64,000 nt of DNA from contig CAVWFK010000007.1 in the NCBI GenBank assembly GCA_963754235.1, forward strand, positions 95,241-159,240, read 5' to 3'. Below, one piece after another: positions 24,445 to 32,467 of this stretch. The first letter of the stretch is position 1, and each line of letters begins with the position of its first letter. The notes beneath the pieces were generated by a model. It was not told where the DNA came from. It did not search any database and saw only the letters and a list, made by a program, of their open reading frames with translations. This DNA comes from DATAYA01 sp963754235. GTDB taxonomy: Bacteria > Pseudomonadota > Alphaproteobacteria > Acetobacterales > Acetobacteraceae. The position numbers and the translations under genes were made by a program.

Positions 24445-25441
24445 TCCACGATCGCCTTCGATACCTACTGGCGGTTCGCGGCCGAGCGACTGGCGATGTA
24501 CCTATCGTCGTCTGGACGGCGAGCCCGCGCCTTGGACAAACGATCCGATCCTGGACACCTATCGATTCACCAACACCTATCGAGCGACCGATCGGGTGAG
24601 CCAATACCTCATCCGGGAGGTGCAGTACCATCCGGAGCGCCCCCAAACTCCGACCGAGATCTTTTTCCGCACTCTTCTGTTCAAGATTTTCAACAAGATC
24701 GAAACCTGGGAGGCGCTCGAGCGAGCGCACGGACCGCTTACGTGGGCAGCGGTCGATCTCGAAAAGCTCGATCGCACGGTCGACCAGGCGATGGCGCGCG
24801 GGCTCCACATATACTCAGCCGCTTATATCATGCCGGCGCCGCGCTACGGCGCGGAGCGGAAGCACACCAACCACTTGAGGCTGATCGCAAGAATGATGGC
24901 GGACCGCTTGCCGGATCGGATCCGGCAAGCTCCTGACCTAGGCACCGTGTATGAGACGATCTTGGGCTATCCCGGCCTGGGGCGCTTTCTTGCCTTCCAG
25001 TATGCGATCGACCTCAACTACTCGGACATGCTCGACTTCGGCGAGGACGACTTCGTGGTCGCTGGACCCGGCGCTCTCGACGGCGTCTCAAAGTGCTTCT
25101 CGTCGACCGGTGGCCTGTCGCCGGAGCAACTCATCTTCTGGGTTGCCGAGCGTCAGGAGAGAGAACTCGCCAGCAGGGGCCTCAAATTCCCAGGCTTATT
25201 CGGGCGGCGTCTTCAGCCAATCGATTGTCAGAACCTTTTCTGCGAAGTCTCGAAATATTCAAGGGTGGCTCATCCAGAGATCAGCGGCACCTCTAATCGC
25301 CAGAGAATCAAACAGAGCTACAAGCGCGACCTGCGGGGGCTAATCCCACCATTCTTTCCGCCTCGCTGGGTCTTGCAGGTGCCGCCCTCGCGGACGCGGC
25401 CGGATCCGATCGAACGCGAGAGGCATCCAGCTCTACTCTGA
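24445..25441 (+). CDS. DNA base hypermodification protein, 5-hmdU kinase helical-domain type (one frameshift)
   Basis: About 330 residues, reading FDTYWRFAAERLAMYL, then after removing one T near 24504 RRLDGEPAPWTNDPILDTYR and FTNTYRATDRVSQYLIREV. It continues with TEIFFRTLLFKIFNKIETWE, GYPGLGRFLAFQYAIDLNYS, and C-terminal CEVSKYSRVAHPEISG and RQRIKQSYK. These are the landmarks of the helix-hairpin-helix-derived family annotated as putative DNA base hypermodification proteins. No P-loop is present, so a kinase activity cannot be claimed. No ATG or GTG lies in frame before FDTYW, so the start is unresolved. It diverges from the MazG-like gene. Confidence 0.72.
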
Positions 25442-25847
25442 GCCCCTTTGCGTGTGTCGTGGCGTGGCGAACGGCTTCAGACGGCTTACCCGAGCCCAAG
25501 CGCGTCCTCGAGTGCCCGGGACGAGGGTTGTAGAAGGCGTAGATATCCGAGCCGTCCGACGAGGGCGCCAGTCAGCTCGCGCCACGTCATCAGCGCTGGC
25601 GGCATCACGCCGTTACCCGGCACCGCCGTGCGCGGGAGTGGCCAAGTGCCGCGCCCAAAAGGATTAGAACCCCCCGAGTAGCCGTGGACTCATAAAAGAC
25701 CCAAATGGCGCGTGCTTGGTCGTCTTCCGATCTTGAGACCAGCGCGTTGGGTGCGGGTCGGTGGACACCGTGTGGACACCAGAAGCCGCAACACAGAGCT
25801 AAGCTCCGTCGAGTGACACCACAACCTGCTGACTCAACGAGCAAATC
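25442..25847. other. No recognisable gene
   Basis: Roughly 400 bp between the hypermodification gene and the tRNA cluster. Open frames on both strands lack motifs. No integrase or integrase fragment can be read, although this is where an element of this kind often keeps one. Confidence 0.45.
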
Positions 25848-25898
25848 TGGAGCGGGCGAAGGGATTCGAACCCTCGACCCCAACCTTGGCAAGGTTGG
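25848..25898 (-). repeat. 3' fragment of a tRNA-Gly(GCC) gene
   Basis: Read on the minus strand the segment starts at the anticodon stem-loop (CAACC, loop TTGCCAA, GGTTG). It continues through a complete T arm (GAGGG TTCGAAT CCCTT) to the acceptor strand and CCA. The 5' half (acceptor 5' strand and D arm) is missing and the upstream sequence is instead the end of tRNA-Leu. Such 3' halves are typical attachment-site scars left by tyrosine recombinases that use tRNA genes. Confidence 0.75.
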
Positions 25899-25903
25899 AA
25901 GTA

Positions 25904-25991
25904 TGGTGCGGGCGGTCGGAATCGAACCGACACTCTGTCACCAGAACTGGATTTTGAAATCCAGCGCGTCTACCAGTTCCGCCACGCCCGC
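25904..25991 (-). tRNA. tRNA-Leu (CAA)
   Basis: Complete cloverleaf with acceptor GCGGGCG/CGCCCGC, D arm GGCGGAACTGGTAGACG, anticodon stem CTGGA/TCCAG, long variable arm and T arm GTCGGTTCGATTCCGAC, with encoded CCA. The anticodon loop as written is TTTCAAAA, eight bases instead of seven. This is either a one-base T insertion error or an unusual loop. CAA is the only sensible anticodon. It lies inside the putative mobile element, 155 bp from the interrupted second tRNA-Leu. Confidence 0.85.
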
Positions 25992-26146
25992 CCATCGCCG
26001 CCGGAGCCCGCCTCGCGCTCTGCACCTATTCTACACCTAGCGCGATCTGCTGCCCTGAAGCGCCTCTGAACTTACCCGACTAACTCACGTAAATCAAACG
26101 GCTTTCACTTCTCCGCGATACGCGACGATATGGTAAACAAACCCCT

Positions 26147-26185
26147 TTTTGAGTCCGGCGCGTCTACCAATTCCGCCACGCCCGC
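26147..26185 (-). repeat. 5' half of a second tRNA-Leu(CAA), broken at the anticodon loop
   Basis: On the minus strand GCGGGCGTGGCGGAATTGG and the following D arm and anticodon 5' stem (CCGGA) lead into the loop CTCAAAA. After that the sequence no longer pairs (AGGGG instead of TCCGG) and has no T arm. The break falls exactly at the anticodon loop, a usual crossover point of tRNA-targeting integrases. Chromosome-type genes lie on the 5' side (right), so this looks like the right junction of the element. Confidence 0.7.
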
Positions 26186-26274
26186 GCCTGGCCGGGTGGA
26201 AACTACCGCATCCGCGGCCGTGCGCCAGATGCCGTTTGCGCCCGCCCCGCCGCGGCGCTATACCGCCGCCCCGG

Positions 26275-26351
26275 TCCCGGATAGCTCAGTTGGTAGAGCA
26301 AGCGGCTGTTAACCGCTGGGTCGCAGGTTCGAAGTCCTGCTCCGGGAGCCA
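26275..26351 (+). tRNA. tRNA-Asn (GTT)
   Basis: Full cloverleaf: acceptor TCCCGGA/TCCGGGA, D arm TAGCTCAGTTGGTAGAGCA, anticodon arm GCGGCTGTTAACCGC with anticodon GTT, T arm CGCAGGTTCGAAGTCCTGC, discriminator G and encoded CCA. It is intact and on the opposite strand to the leucine tRNA. Confidence 0.95.
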
Positions 26352-26357
26352 ATTATA

Positions 26358-26594
26358 TCAGCGTGTTACGAAGTCCCCGCCCCCGCGCATTGGCAGACGT
26401 TCATCGGGGAGGTCACCAATCGGCGCCACGGCGGATCGGTACCGCTGAACATGTTCCTCGAGCGTCCGCTGATCGAGCGGATGTGCCACTCGCTGGGCTT
26501 CGCCCGGACGATCCGCTTCGTCGATGGAACCGACGCCCCGTGGGACGGATCGCCGATGTGGCAATCGACCGCGATCCTGGCAAAGCCGGAGTAG
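26358..26594 (+). pseudogene. C-terminal fragment of an unrecognised protein
   Basis: An open frame without a start reads AHWQTFIGEVTNRRHGGSVP, LNMFLERPLIERMCHSLGFA and TDAPWDGSPMWQSTAILAKP before a stop at 26592-26594. The residue pattern looks protein-like, unlike shadow frames nearby, and resembles the end of a methyltransferase-type enzyme, but I cannot name the family. It begins immediately after tRNA-Asn, so the 5' part has been lost or never existed here. Confidence 0.45.
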
Positions 26595-26800
26595 GCCCTG
26601 GTACCCGATTTACACATACCCATCCGCGCCGTGCTCTCGCCGCCACCGGCACTGCCGGCCATCCCGGTGCCGGAGCCGCCGTTGCCGCCCTCGCCGCGAA
26701 ACGCGCCGACCTGAGCGGCCGCGCCGATGCGCCGTCAGCGCGGGCGTGATCGGGTGCACGGACCAGCGCTCAGTAGGCTTGGTCGGTCCGCGGCTGGTCG

Positions 26801-27184
26801 TCAGAGAACGCTCCTCACATCGGTCTTTGCAAAATCGCCGCCGACGTAAAGCAGGTGGCATTCATGCTCCTTTGCCACCTCATAGGCGAAGCAATCCCCA
26901 AAATTGAGGGCGGCAGGATTGATCCCCTTCCCCCATTGTTCATAAGCCCGCGCGATGCGCCGCGCCGATGCCGGCGTTACCGTCACGACCTCGAAACCGA
27001 GCCCATCAATCAGACTTGCCACCTCGTCGCCGAGATTCCGTCGCGCCGATACCACAAGCGCTTCTGCCATGGTACCGGCGGAGATCAGGATATGGTCTTC
27101 CGTTTCGAGCGCGGCGGCGCAAGCGTCGGCCTCCGGCTCATTGAGGACGATTGCCATCAGCGCCGAGGTATCGACCACGATCAT
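26801..27184 (-). CDS. vapC: VapC-type PIN-domain toxin
   Basis: A 127-residue PIN ribonuclease. The acidic active-site residues are visible: D5 in MIVVDTSALMAIVLNEPEAD, a glutamate in AGTMAEALVV, and aspartates in NFGDCFAYEVAKEH and YVGGDFAKTDV. Typical toxin length. Its start overlaps the antitoxin stop by four bases (ATGA). Confidence 0.92.
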   Translation of the reverse strand: MIVVDTSALMAIVLNEPEADACAAALETEDHILISAGTMAEALVVSARRNLGDEVASLIDGLGFEVVTVTPASARRIARAYEQWGKGINPAALNFGDCFAYEVAKEHECHLLYVGGDFAKTDVRSVL

Positions 27185-27438
27185 ACGGGCAAGCCATCAC
27201 CGCCATAGAGAAAATCCTGGCTCCGCGCGGCGCTGGGACCAGCCTGTGCCTTTGCCGGTCCGGATAACCGAACCGCTGCGAGCAAAGCCCTGCGGGATTC
27301 CCTATCAGGTGCTGGCTGGACCGGAACCAAGCGCACGGCCGGATGACCGTGTCGCGTCAGGACGATTTCGTCGCCGGCCTCAGCGCGGCGCACGAGTTCG
27401 GTCAGCTGTCCTTTGGCATCGGTCACGGATACCCGCAT
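27181..27438 (-). CDS. Phd/VapB-type antitoxin
   Basis: Antitoxin partner of the PIN toxin, about 85 residues. The N-terminal Phd/YefM-like DNA-binding part reads MRVSVTDAKGQLTELVRRAE and GDEIVLTRHGHPAVRLVPVQ. The C-terminal toxin-binding tail is short and disordered. The ATG at 27438 (MRV) is favoured over 27453 because the family begins with this strand. It is the first gene of the pair and probably autorepresses through the upstream repeats. Confidence 0.88.
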   Translation of the reverse strand: MRVSVTDAKGQLTELVRRAEAGDEIVLTRHGHPAVRLVPVQPAPDRESRRALLAAVRLSGPAKAQAGPSAARSQDFLYGGDGLPV

Positions 27439-27451
27439 TCCCCGCTCCACC

Positions 27452-27500
27452 ATGGACCATCTTCAGGTCTGCTTTTAGCAGATGGACCACTTCATGGTCC
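27452..27500 (-). promoter_or_regulatory. Palindromic operator sites of the toxin-antitoxin pair
   Basis: Two related palindromes flank the presumed promoter: ATGGACCAT at 27452-27460, and GGACCA/TGGTCC with a 5-bp spacer at 27484-27500. Repeated palindromes in front of a VapB/Phd gene are the usual autoregulatory sites of such modules. Confidence 0.6.
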
Positions 27501-27503
27501 GTA

Positions 27504-28658
27504 TCAAGCCTCCTCCTGCCGGAACGGCGACTGCTCCGCGAGTTCCTCCATATGCACCATGATCGCCGGACGCTCCTCGCGCAGGAACCCATCCACCGCC
27601 CGCCGCAGCCCCGGATGCGCGATCCAGTGCGCCGACCAGGTCGGCTTCGGCAAATATCCGCGCTGGATCTTGTGCTGGCCCTGCGCCCCCGCCTCCACCC
27701 GGCGCAGCCCATGCGCGATCGCGAACTCGATTGCCTGGTAATAGCAGAGCTCGAAATGCAAAAACGGCCACTCGCCGCGACAGCCCCAGTTGCGGCCATA
27801 GAGCGCGTCGCGCCCCATCAGATTGAGCGCGCCCGCCACGGGCTTGCCCGCGTGCTCCGCCAGCATCAGCACCACGCGATCGCCCAGCCGCTCCGACAGC
27901 AGCGGAAAGAACCGCCGCGTCAGATAGGCCGAGCCCCATTTGCGATCCACCGTCGCGCTGTAGAAGCCATAGAATGCCGCCCATTCGCGCGCCGTGATCT
28001 CGGCGCCGCGCAGCACCCGGAACGCGAGCCCCTGCGCGTGCGCGTCCCGCCGCTCCCGCCGCAGCGCCTTGCGCTTGCGTGACGAGAGCACGCCCAAGAA
28101 ATCCTCGAAGCTGGAATAACCCGCATTCTCCCAGTGGAACTGCGTGCCGAGCCGCCGGAGCCATCCGGCCTGCCCGAGCGCTCGCCACTCATCCTCACGG
28201 CAGAACGTGACATGGACCGAGGAGAGATCGAGCTCGCGGCACGCCTGGACCAGCGCCGCAGCCAGCCCCGCCGGCGCGATCCCGCCGTCGGGACGGCAGA
28301 GCAGCCGCCGACCGGGCACCGGGCTGAACGGCACGGCCACCTGCAATTTCGGATAGTAGCTGCCGCCCGCGCGCTCCAGCGCCTGCGCCCAGCCGTGATC
28401 GAAGACGTATTCGCCGTAGCTGTGCGATTTCGCATACATCGGCGCCGCTGCGATCAGCCGTCCGCACGCATCGCGCAACGCCGCATGCTGCGGCAGCCAC
28501 CCGGTGCGCGCGGTCGCCGACCCGCTATCCTCGACCGCCGACAGAAAGGCGTAACTGACGAAGGGATTGTCGTCGCCCGCGCAGGCATCCCACTCGGCCG
28601 CGTCGATCTCGGCAATGCGCGAATGCAGGGTCAGGCTAAGCGTTGATGATCCGTCGGG
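27504..28658 (-). CDS. GNAT-superfamily protein, DUF482/COG3146 type
   Basis: An intact protein of about 384 residues of the FemAB-like acyltransferase group often labelled peptidogalycan biosynthesis protein. Signature stretches are NPFVSYAFLSAVEDSGSA near the N-terminus, YGEYVFDHGWAQAL, SSVHVTFCREDEW, LGTQFHWENAGYSSFEDFLG, RKRKALRRERRDAHAQGL and EAGAQGQHKIQRGYLP. The start at 28658 (MPDGSSTLSL) is chosen over an ATG 24 bp upstream by family length. It follows the toxin-antitoxin operator on the same strand but is probably an independent gene. Confidence 0.87.
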   Translation of the reverse strand, partial: PDGSSTLSLTLHSRIAEIDAAEWDACAGDDNPFVSYAFLSAVEDSGSATARTGWLPQHAALRDACGRLIAAAPMYAKSHSYGEYVFDHGWAQALERAGGSYYPKLQVAVPFSPVPGRRLLCRPDGGIAPAGLAAALVQACRELDLSSVHVTFCREDEWRALGQAGWLRRLGTQFHWENAGYSSFEDFLGVLSSRKRKALRRERRDAHAQGLAFRVLRGAEITAREWAAFYGFYSATVDRKWGSAYLTRRFFPLLSERLGDRVVLMLAEHAGKPVAGALNLMGRDALYGRNWGCRGEWPFLHFELCYYQAIEFAIAHGLRRVEAGAQGQHKIQRGYLPKPTWSAHWIAHPGLRRAVDGFLREERPAIMVHMEELAEQSPFRQEEA

Positions 28659-28724
28659 CATGACGCAGCATACGGCGCCCAAAGCGCGGGAGGAAATGCG
28701 CCGCCGCTATTCCGGCGCTATAGG

Positions 28725-28834
28725 CCAGGGCTCCGCCCTGGACCCGCTGGGGCCGCAGGCCCCAGACCCCATTTCTTAAGTGAAAGGATTGCAAAGGCTG
28801 CGCCTTTGCCGGGGTCCAGGGGCAGAGCCCCTGG
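28725..28834. repeat. Cluster of four GC-rich intergenic hairpins
   Basis: Consecutive palindromes lie between the acyltransferase and amidohydrolase genes. These are CCAGGGC/GCCCTGG (28725-28741), CTGGGGCC/GGCCCCAG (28747-28765), GCAAAGGC/GCCTTTGC (28791-28809) and CCAGGGGC/GCCCCTGG (28816-28834). The arrangement resembles the dispersed CCxGGG-type intergenic repeats of Acetobacteraceae. The last hairpins may also terminate the amidohydrolase transcript. Confidence 0.7.
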
Positions 28835-28845
28835 CCTTCAAGCCG

Positions 28846-30351
28846 CTACTCCGGCGCCAGCATCGGATAGCGCACGCCGAGCTGGTCGAGATAGGTCGCG
28901 AACCGCGCCGGATCGTAATAGAGTGCCCGCATCGCTGGGCGGAAGCGTGCCATCACGTCGTGGTTCATCTCGATCGGCGGCGGATCGGCGGGATCGAGAA
29001 ACGGCACGTAGCCCGCATCCTTGCACTGCACCTCGTCGAAATACCGCCGTGCCGCCGCCACCAGCTCCGGCCGCAGCATCAGGTCGAGCGCGGTCAACGC
29101 CACCACCTTGGCGCCGGCGACGATGCCCTTGTGCGCGATCGGGGTCGCCATCGCCATCGCGGATGACCAGTGGTGCCCCGGCAGATGCGGGATATTGGCG
29201 GGATAGCGGAGCTGCACTGTCGGCACGGTCCAGGAGACGTCGCCGATATCATCGCTGCCGCCGCTGAACATGTTGGTGGCCAGCGGCGGCGTCACGGTGT
29301 TCAGCCCGCTCTGCTCGCCGCCGGCCGCGCGCTGGACGGCCCGCGCAAAAACCTGGTCGTCCTCGGTCCACGCTGGCAGCGCGACGCGCTCGATATTGGC
29401 CTGTAAGGCTTCCGCGAGCGGGCGGCTGTAGTGGCGGGTGTAGGCGGTGCCGAGCACGCGGCGCGTGGCGCGCGTATCCGTCATCTGCGCCGCCGCCTCG
29501 GCGATGCGGTTGGCGATCTCGAAGTTGCGGCGCAGATGCTCGTTGTCGGTCTCGCGGATATAGTACCAGACGCGCGCGAGCGAGGGGACGACGTTGGGCT
29601 GTTCGCCGCCATAGGTGATGACGTAGTGGCTGCGCTGCTGCGGGCGCAGATGCTCGCGACGCATGTTCCAGCCCATGTTCATCAGCTCGACCGCATCGAG
29701 CGCGCTGCGCCCGCGCCAGGGGGCGGCGGCGGCGTGGGCGGATTCGCCGTGGAAGGTGTATTCGACCGAGATCAGCCCCTGTCCCTGCACCTCGCCCCAG
29801 CCGGTCTCGAGGTTGCTGCCGACATGGGCGAACAGCACCGCATCGACGCCCGCGAACATCCGCGCGCGCACCTGAAAGGATTTGCCGGCGAGCAGCTCCT
29901 CGGCGACGCCGGGCCAGACCATGATCGTGCCTGGGATACGCTCGCGCTGCATCACCTCCTTGAGCGCGATCGCCGCGGCGAGGGTGACCGCCATGCCCGA
30001 ATTGTGGCCCTCGCCGTGGCCCGGCGCCCCCTCGATCAGCGGCTCGTGCCACGCCACACCGGGCTTCTGCGAGACGTTGGGCAGCGCGTCGATGTCGCTG
30101 CCCAGCGCCACGACGGGACCGCCCTTGCCCCAGCGGGCGGCGAAGCTGGTCGGGATGCCGGCGTTGCCACGCTCGACGGCAAAGCCGTGCGCCTCCAGCG
30201 TGCGCGCCAGCAGCGCGCTGCTCTCGACCTCCTGGAAGCCGAGTTCGGCATAGGAAAAGAGGCTGTCGTTCAGCACCTGCGCCAGCTTGGCCTGCGCCTC
30301 GGTCGCGGTGATGAGGCGCTGCCGAAGCGCATCGGTGCTGGCGTCGGTCAT
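28846..30351 (-). CDS. M20-family amidohydrolase (AbgB/aminobenzoyl-glutamate type)
   Basis: A protein of about 501 residues, intact. M20 metal-site motifs are GSDIDALPN and GHGEGHNSGMAV, with the catalytic glutamate region PGVAEELLAG. The dimerisation domain has YTFHGESAHAAAAPWRGRSA and the late SGGSDDIGDVSWTVPTVQLR segment typical of the amidohydrolase branch that hydrolyses N-acyl amino acids or p-aminobenzoyl-glutamate. No signal peptide. The start at 30351 (MTDASTDALRQRL) fits the family. Confidence 0.88.
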   Translation of the reverse strand: MTDASTDALRQRLITATEAQAKLAQVLNDSLFSYAELGFQEVESSALLARTLEAHGFAVERGNAGIPTSFAARWGKGGPVVALGSDIDALPNVSQKPGVAWHEPLIEGAPGHGEGHNSGMAVTLAAAIALKEVMQRERIPGTIMVWPGVAEELLAGKSFQVRARMFAGVDAVLFAHVGSNLETGWGEVQGQGLISVEYTFHGESAHAAAAPWRGRSALDAVELMNMGWNMRREHLRPQQRSHYVITYGGEQPNVVPSLARVWYYIRETDNEHLRRNFEIANRIAEAAAQMTDTRATRRVLGTAYTRHYSRPLAEALQANIERVALPAWTEDDQVFARAVQRAAGGEQSGLNTVTPPLATNMFSGGSDDIGDVSWTVPTVQLRYPANIPHLPGHHWSSAMAMATPIAHKGIVAGAKVVALTALDLMLRPELVAAARRYFDEVQCKDAGYVPFLDPADPPPIEMNHDVMARFRPAMRALYYDPARFATYLDQLGVRYPMLAPE

Positions 30352-30662
30352 GCGTGCCTCCGGATTCCCCCTCCATCTATGCTGCGCCGGCACGCCGCGC
30401 GATACCAGCCGGCCCGCTTTTGCGGACTACCGGGCAACCCCCGACGCTTGCCGCGACGGTTTTTCTCTGCGAAATCAGGCGCAACCAAGCAGGACGCACA
30501 AGGTCCATGTCGGGATACTTTACACTAGCAATTGCTTATAGCTTTGATTCAAGAGCATGAAGTCAAATGGCAATCTAACTCACCGTTACTTTCCAAAGGG
30601 CGTTCCGAACACTTGCTTAGTCGGGGTTTTTTACATCCTGACCCGCAGCCCTCGCCTGACGG
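30352..30662. other. Intergenic, ends in IS target site
   Basis: No gene. The last eight bases (30655-30662, CCTGACGG) are one copy of the target duplication made by the adjacent insertion sequence. The A/T-rich stretch around 30520-30600 may hold a promoter, but I see no clear boxes. Confidence 0.5.
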
Positions 30663-32349
30663 GTAAGAGGGGCAAAACCCCGGGCCGGCAGGATTATGCG
30701 GGCTGGCCCCGGCAGCGGATGAGGTCTGGCAGGGACGGGACGATCGGTTGGCCCGGGACGGAAAGCCTGCTGCCGAGGTAATCCCAGAAGGCGACGCCGA
30801 GCTTGGCGCAAGTCTTGGCCAAGCCGAGGAAGGCATCGCGACAGGTACGGCCGTCATCGCTGCGAGTGCCACCGCTGACCTTGCGCTTGGTGACATGGCA
30901 GCGGATGTCGCGCTCTGAGCCATTGGTATGCAGTGGGATTTCTGGATAGTCGAGGACGGCCAACAGCTCGGCCTTGTTGGCGTGCAGCCGCGCGAGCAGG
31001 CGATCGAGGGTGACGAAGCCGGTGCGGCGGCGGAAGATGCGGTCGAAACGGGCACGGAGTTGGCGGCGGCGGCGCGGTGCCGGGTCGGTGCGGTAGGCTT
31101 TCAGGTCGGCGTAGAACTTCCAGATCAGGTCGCGGACGCGCTGCTGCGCGGCGTGCTGGGCGTCGGTGAAGGTGTCGAGCTTGTGCACCAGCCGCTCGGC
31201 GTGAACCCAGCACAACGCGTGCTGGCCGACGGCGAACTGGCCCGCATCATCGCTGACAATCACGGTGTCCCGCAGGAAGTCGTGCGCCTGCACGCTACCC
31301 CACAGGGCGCCCTCGGTCGCGACCCGCACCGGGTCAGGAGTGACGTTCAGCTGGGTGATGCCGAGCCGATCGAGATGGGCCTGCCAGGCCGCCGGGCCGG
31401 CGAAATGCGTCTCGGCATGTCCGGCCAGGGCGGCGATCACCGGCCCGGCCAGCGCGTGCTGGCGCATGTAGGTCAGCGCCGCGTTGTTGACCACGTAGTC
31501 GGTGTGACCGGCGCGCAGCAGGTCGAGGAAGTTCAGCCGGCTCTTGCTGTTCGTGGTGCCGAACCAGGCGAAGTCGTCATTGCCGATCTGCGTGCAGACG
31601 CATTGGCGCCTTTGTGGCGCGCGCCGGTGTCGTCCACCGTGACCCAGTTGGCGGTCTCCAAGCCGGCGCGCAGCACGTCACGGGCTTCGGTGAGGAACCC
31701 TTCCTGCCCCGCAATCAGCAGGCGCATGATCTGCCGCTTGGAGATGCTGACGCCGATCGCCTGGAGTTGCGCCATCAGCCGGGGCACGGTGACCTGTCCC
31801 TGGTGGTGTTGTGCCAGCACGAAGCGCTGCAGCTCCGGACCGAAATGGCCCGCCACGCCGGCCGGCAACGGCGCGATCACCGTTCGTCCATCCGGCGTCA
31901 GCCAGCGCTCGCGGCGATAGCGAGTGACCTCGACCCGCAGCACCAAATCCTGCACCACGAAATCCTCGTAGCCCTTGAACCGAGAGCCGGCCGGCACCTC
32001 CGCCTTGAGGATCCGTTCCTCCACCCTGACCCGTGGCGTCGCCTTGCCGCGACCACGCCGCCGGGCTCGCTTGCCCGCCGGCTTGGGCGTGGTCCCCTTC
32101 TCCATCCCGCTCGGCTTGATCCGCGGTCGGCCCTTCAGTCCCTTCAGCTGCGCGATCTCCTCGCGTAGCTCTGCTATCATGCGTTTCTGCGCCGCGTTCT
32201 CGTCCAGCAACGCCAGCACCAGCTGCTTCAGCTCGGCAAGCGACAGCTCATCGATGTCAGGCGGGGTGACCACATCGACGTTAAATCGAACCGCCCCGCG
32301 TCGGCGCAAGCGAAAAATCGACCCCGGCCCGGGGTTTTGCCCCTCTTAC
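30663..32349 (-). mobile_element. IS66-family single-ORF element (ISBst12-like), 1,687 bp, complete
   Basis: Both ends are perfect inverted repeats beginning GTAAGAGGGGCAAAACCCC. The element is flanked by an exact 8-bp direct repeat CCTGACGG (30655-30662 and 32350-32357). GTAA tips and 8-bp duplications are characteristic of IS66. It has one large transposase gene and no tnpA/tnpB, as in the ISBst12 subgroup. Its 3' third is duplicated as a remnant at 4,348-5,047. Confidence 0.93.
30694..32273 (-). CDS. IS66-type transposase (one frameshift)
   Basis: The N-terminal part has a leucine-rich coil (ELSLAELKQLVLALLDENAA), a lysine/arginine-rich linker and a catalytic aspartate region NWVTVDDTGARHKGAN. 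The frame then breaks at about 31598. The other frame carries YVVNNAALTYMRQHALAGPV, VSDDAGQFAVGQHALCWVHA and ends with NGSERDIRCHVTKRKVSGGT and a C-terminal GVAFWDYLGSRL. Removal of one base rejoins the two halves. A GTG at 32273 is a likely start. Because this copy has an intact target duplication, the slip may be a sequencing error. Confidence 0.85.
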
Positions 32350-32467
32350 CCTGACGGCTCCTAAGCTCCTGAAAATCCGTCTTGGCACGCGTCTTGCTTC
32401 AGCTAATGCCGGGCGGCCGCTCGGTTCTGGCGGCGCCGTCAACTCCGCAAACAAAAAGGATAACTCA

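Noticed and set aside
24445..25441. Calling the last cargo gene a kinase
   Set aside because: No P-loop or other nucleotide-kinase motif is present. Only the helical domain family can be supported.
25442..25847. Integrase remnant next to the tRNA cluster
   Set aside because: None of the frames shows the R...HxxR...Y residues of tyrosine recombinases.
28725..28834. CRISPR-like array
   Set aside because: The hairpins differ from each other in sequence and there are no regular spacers.
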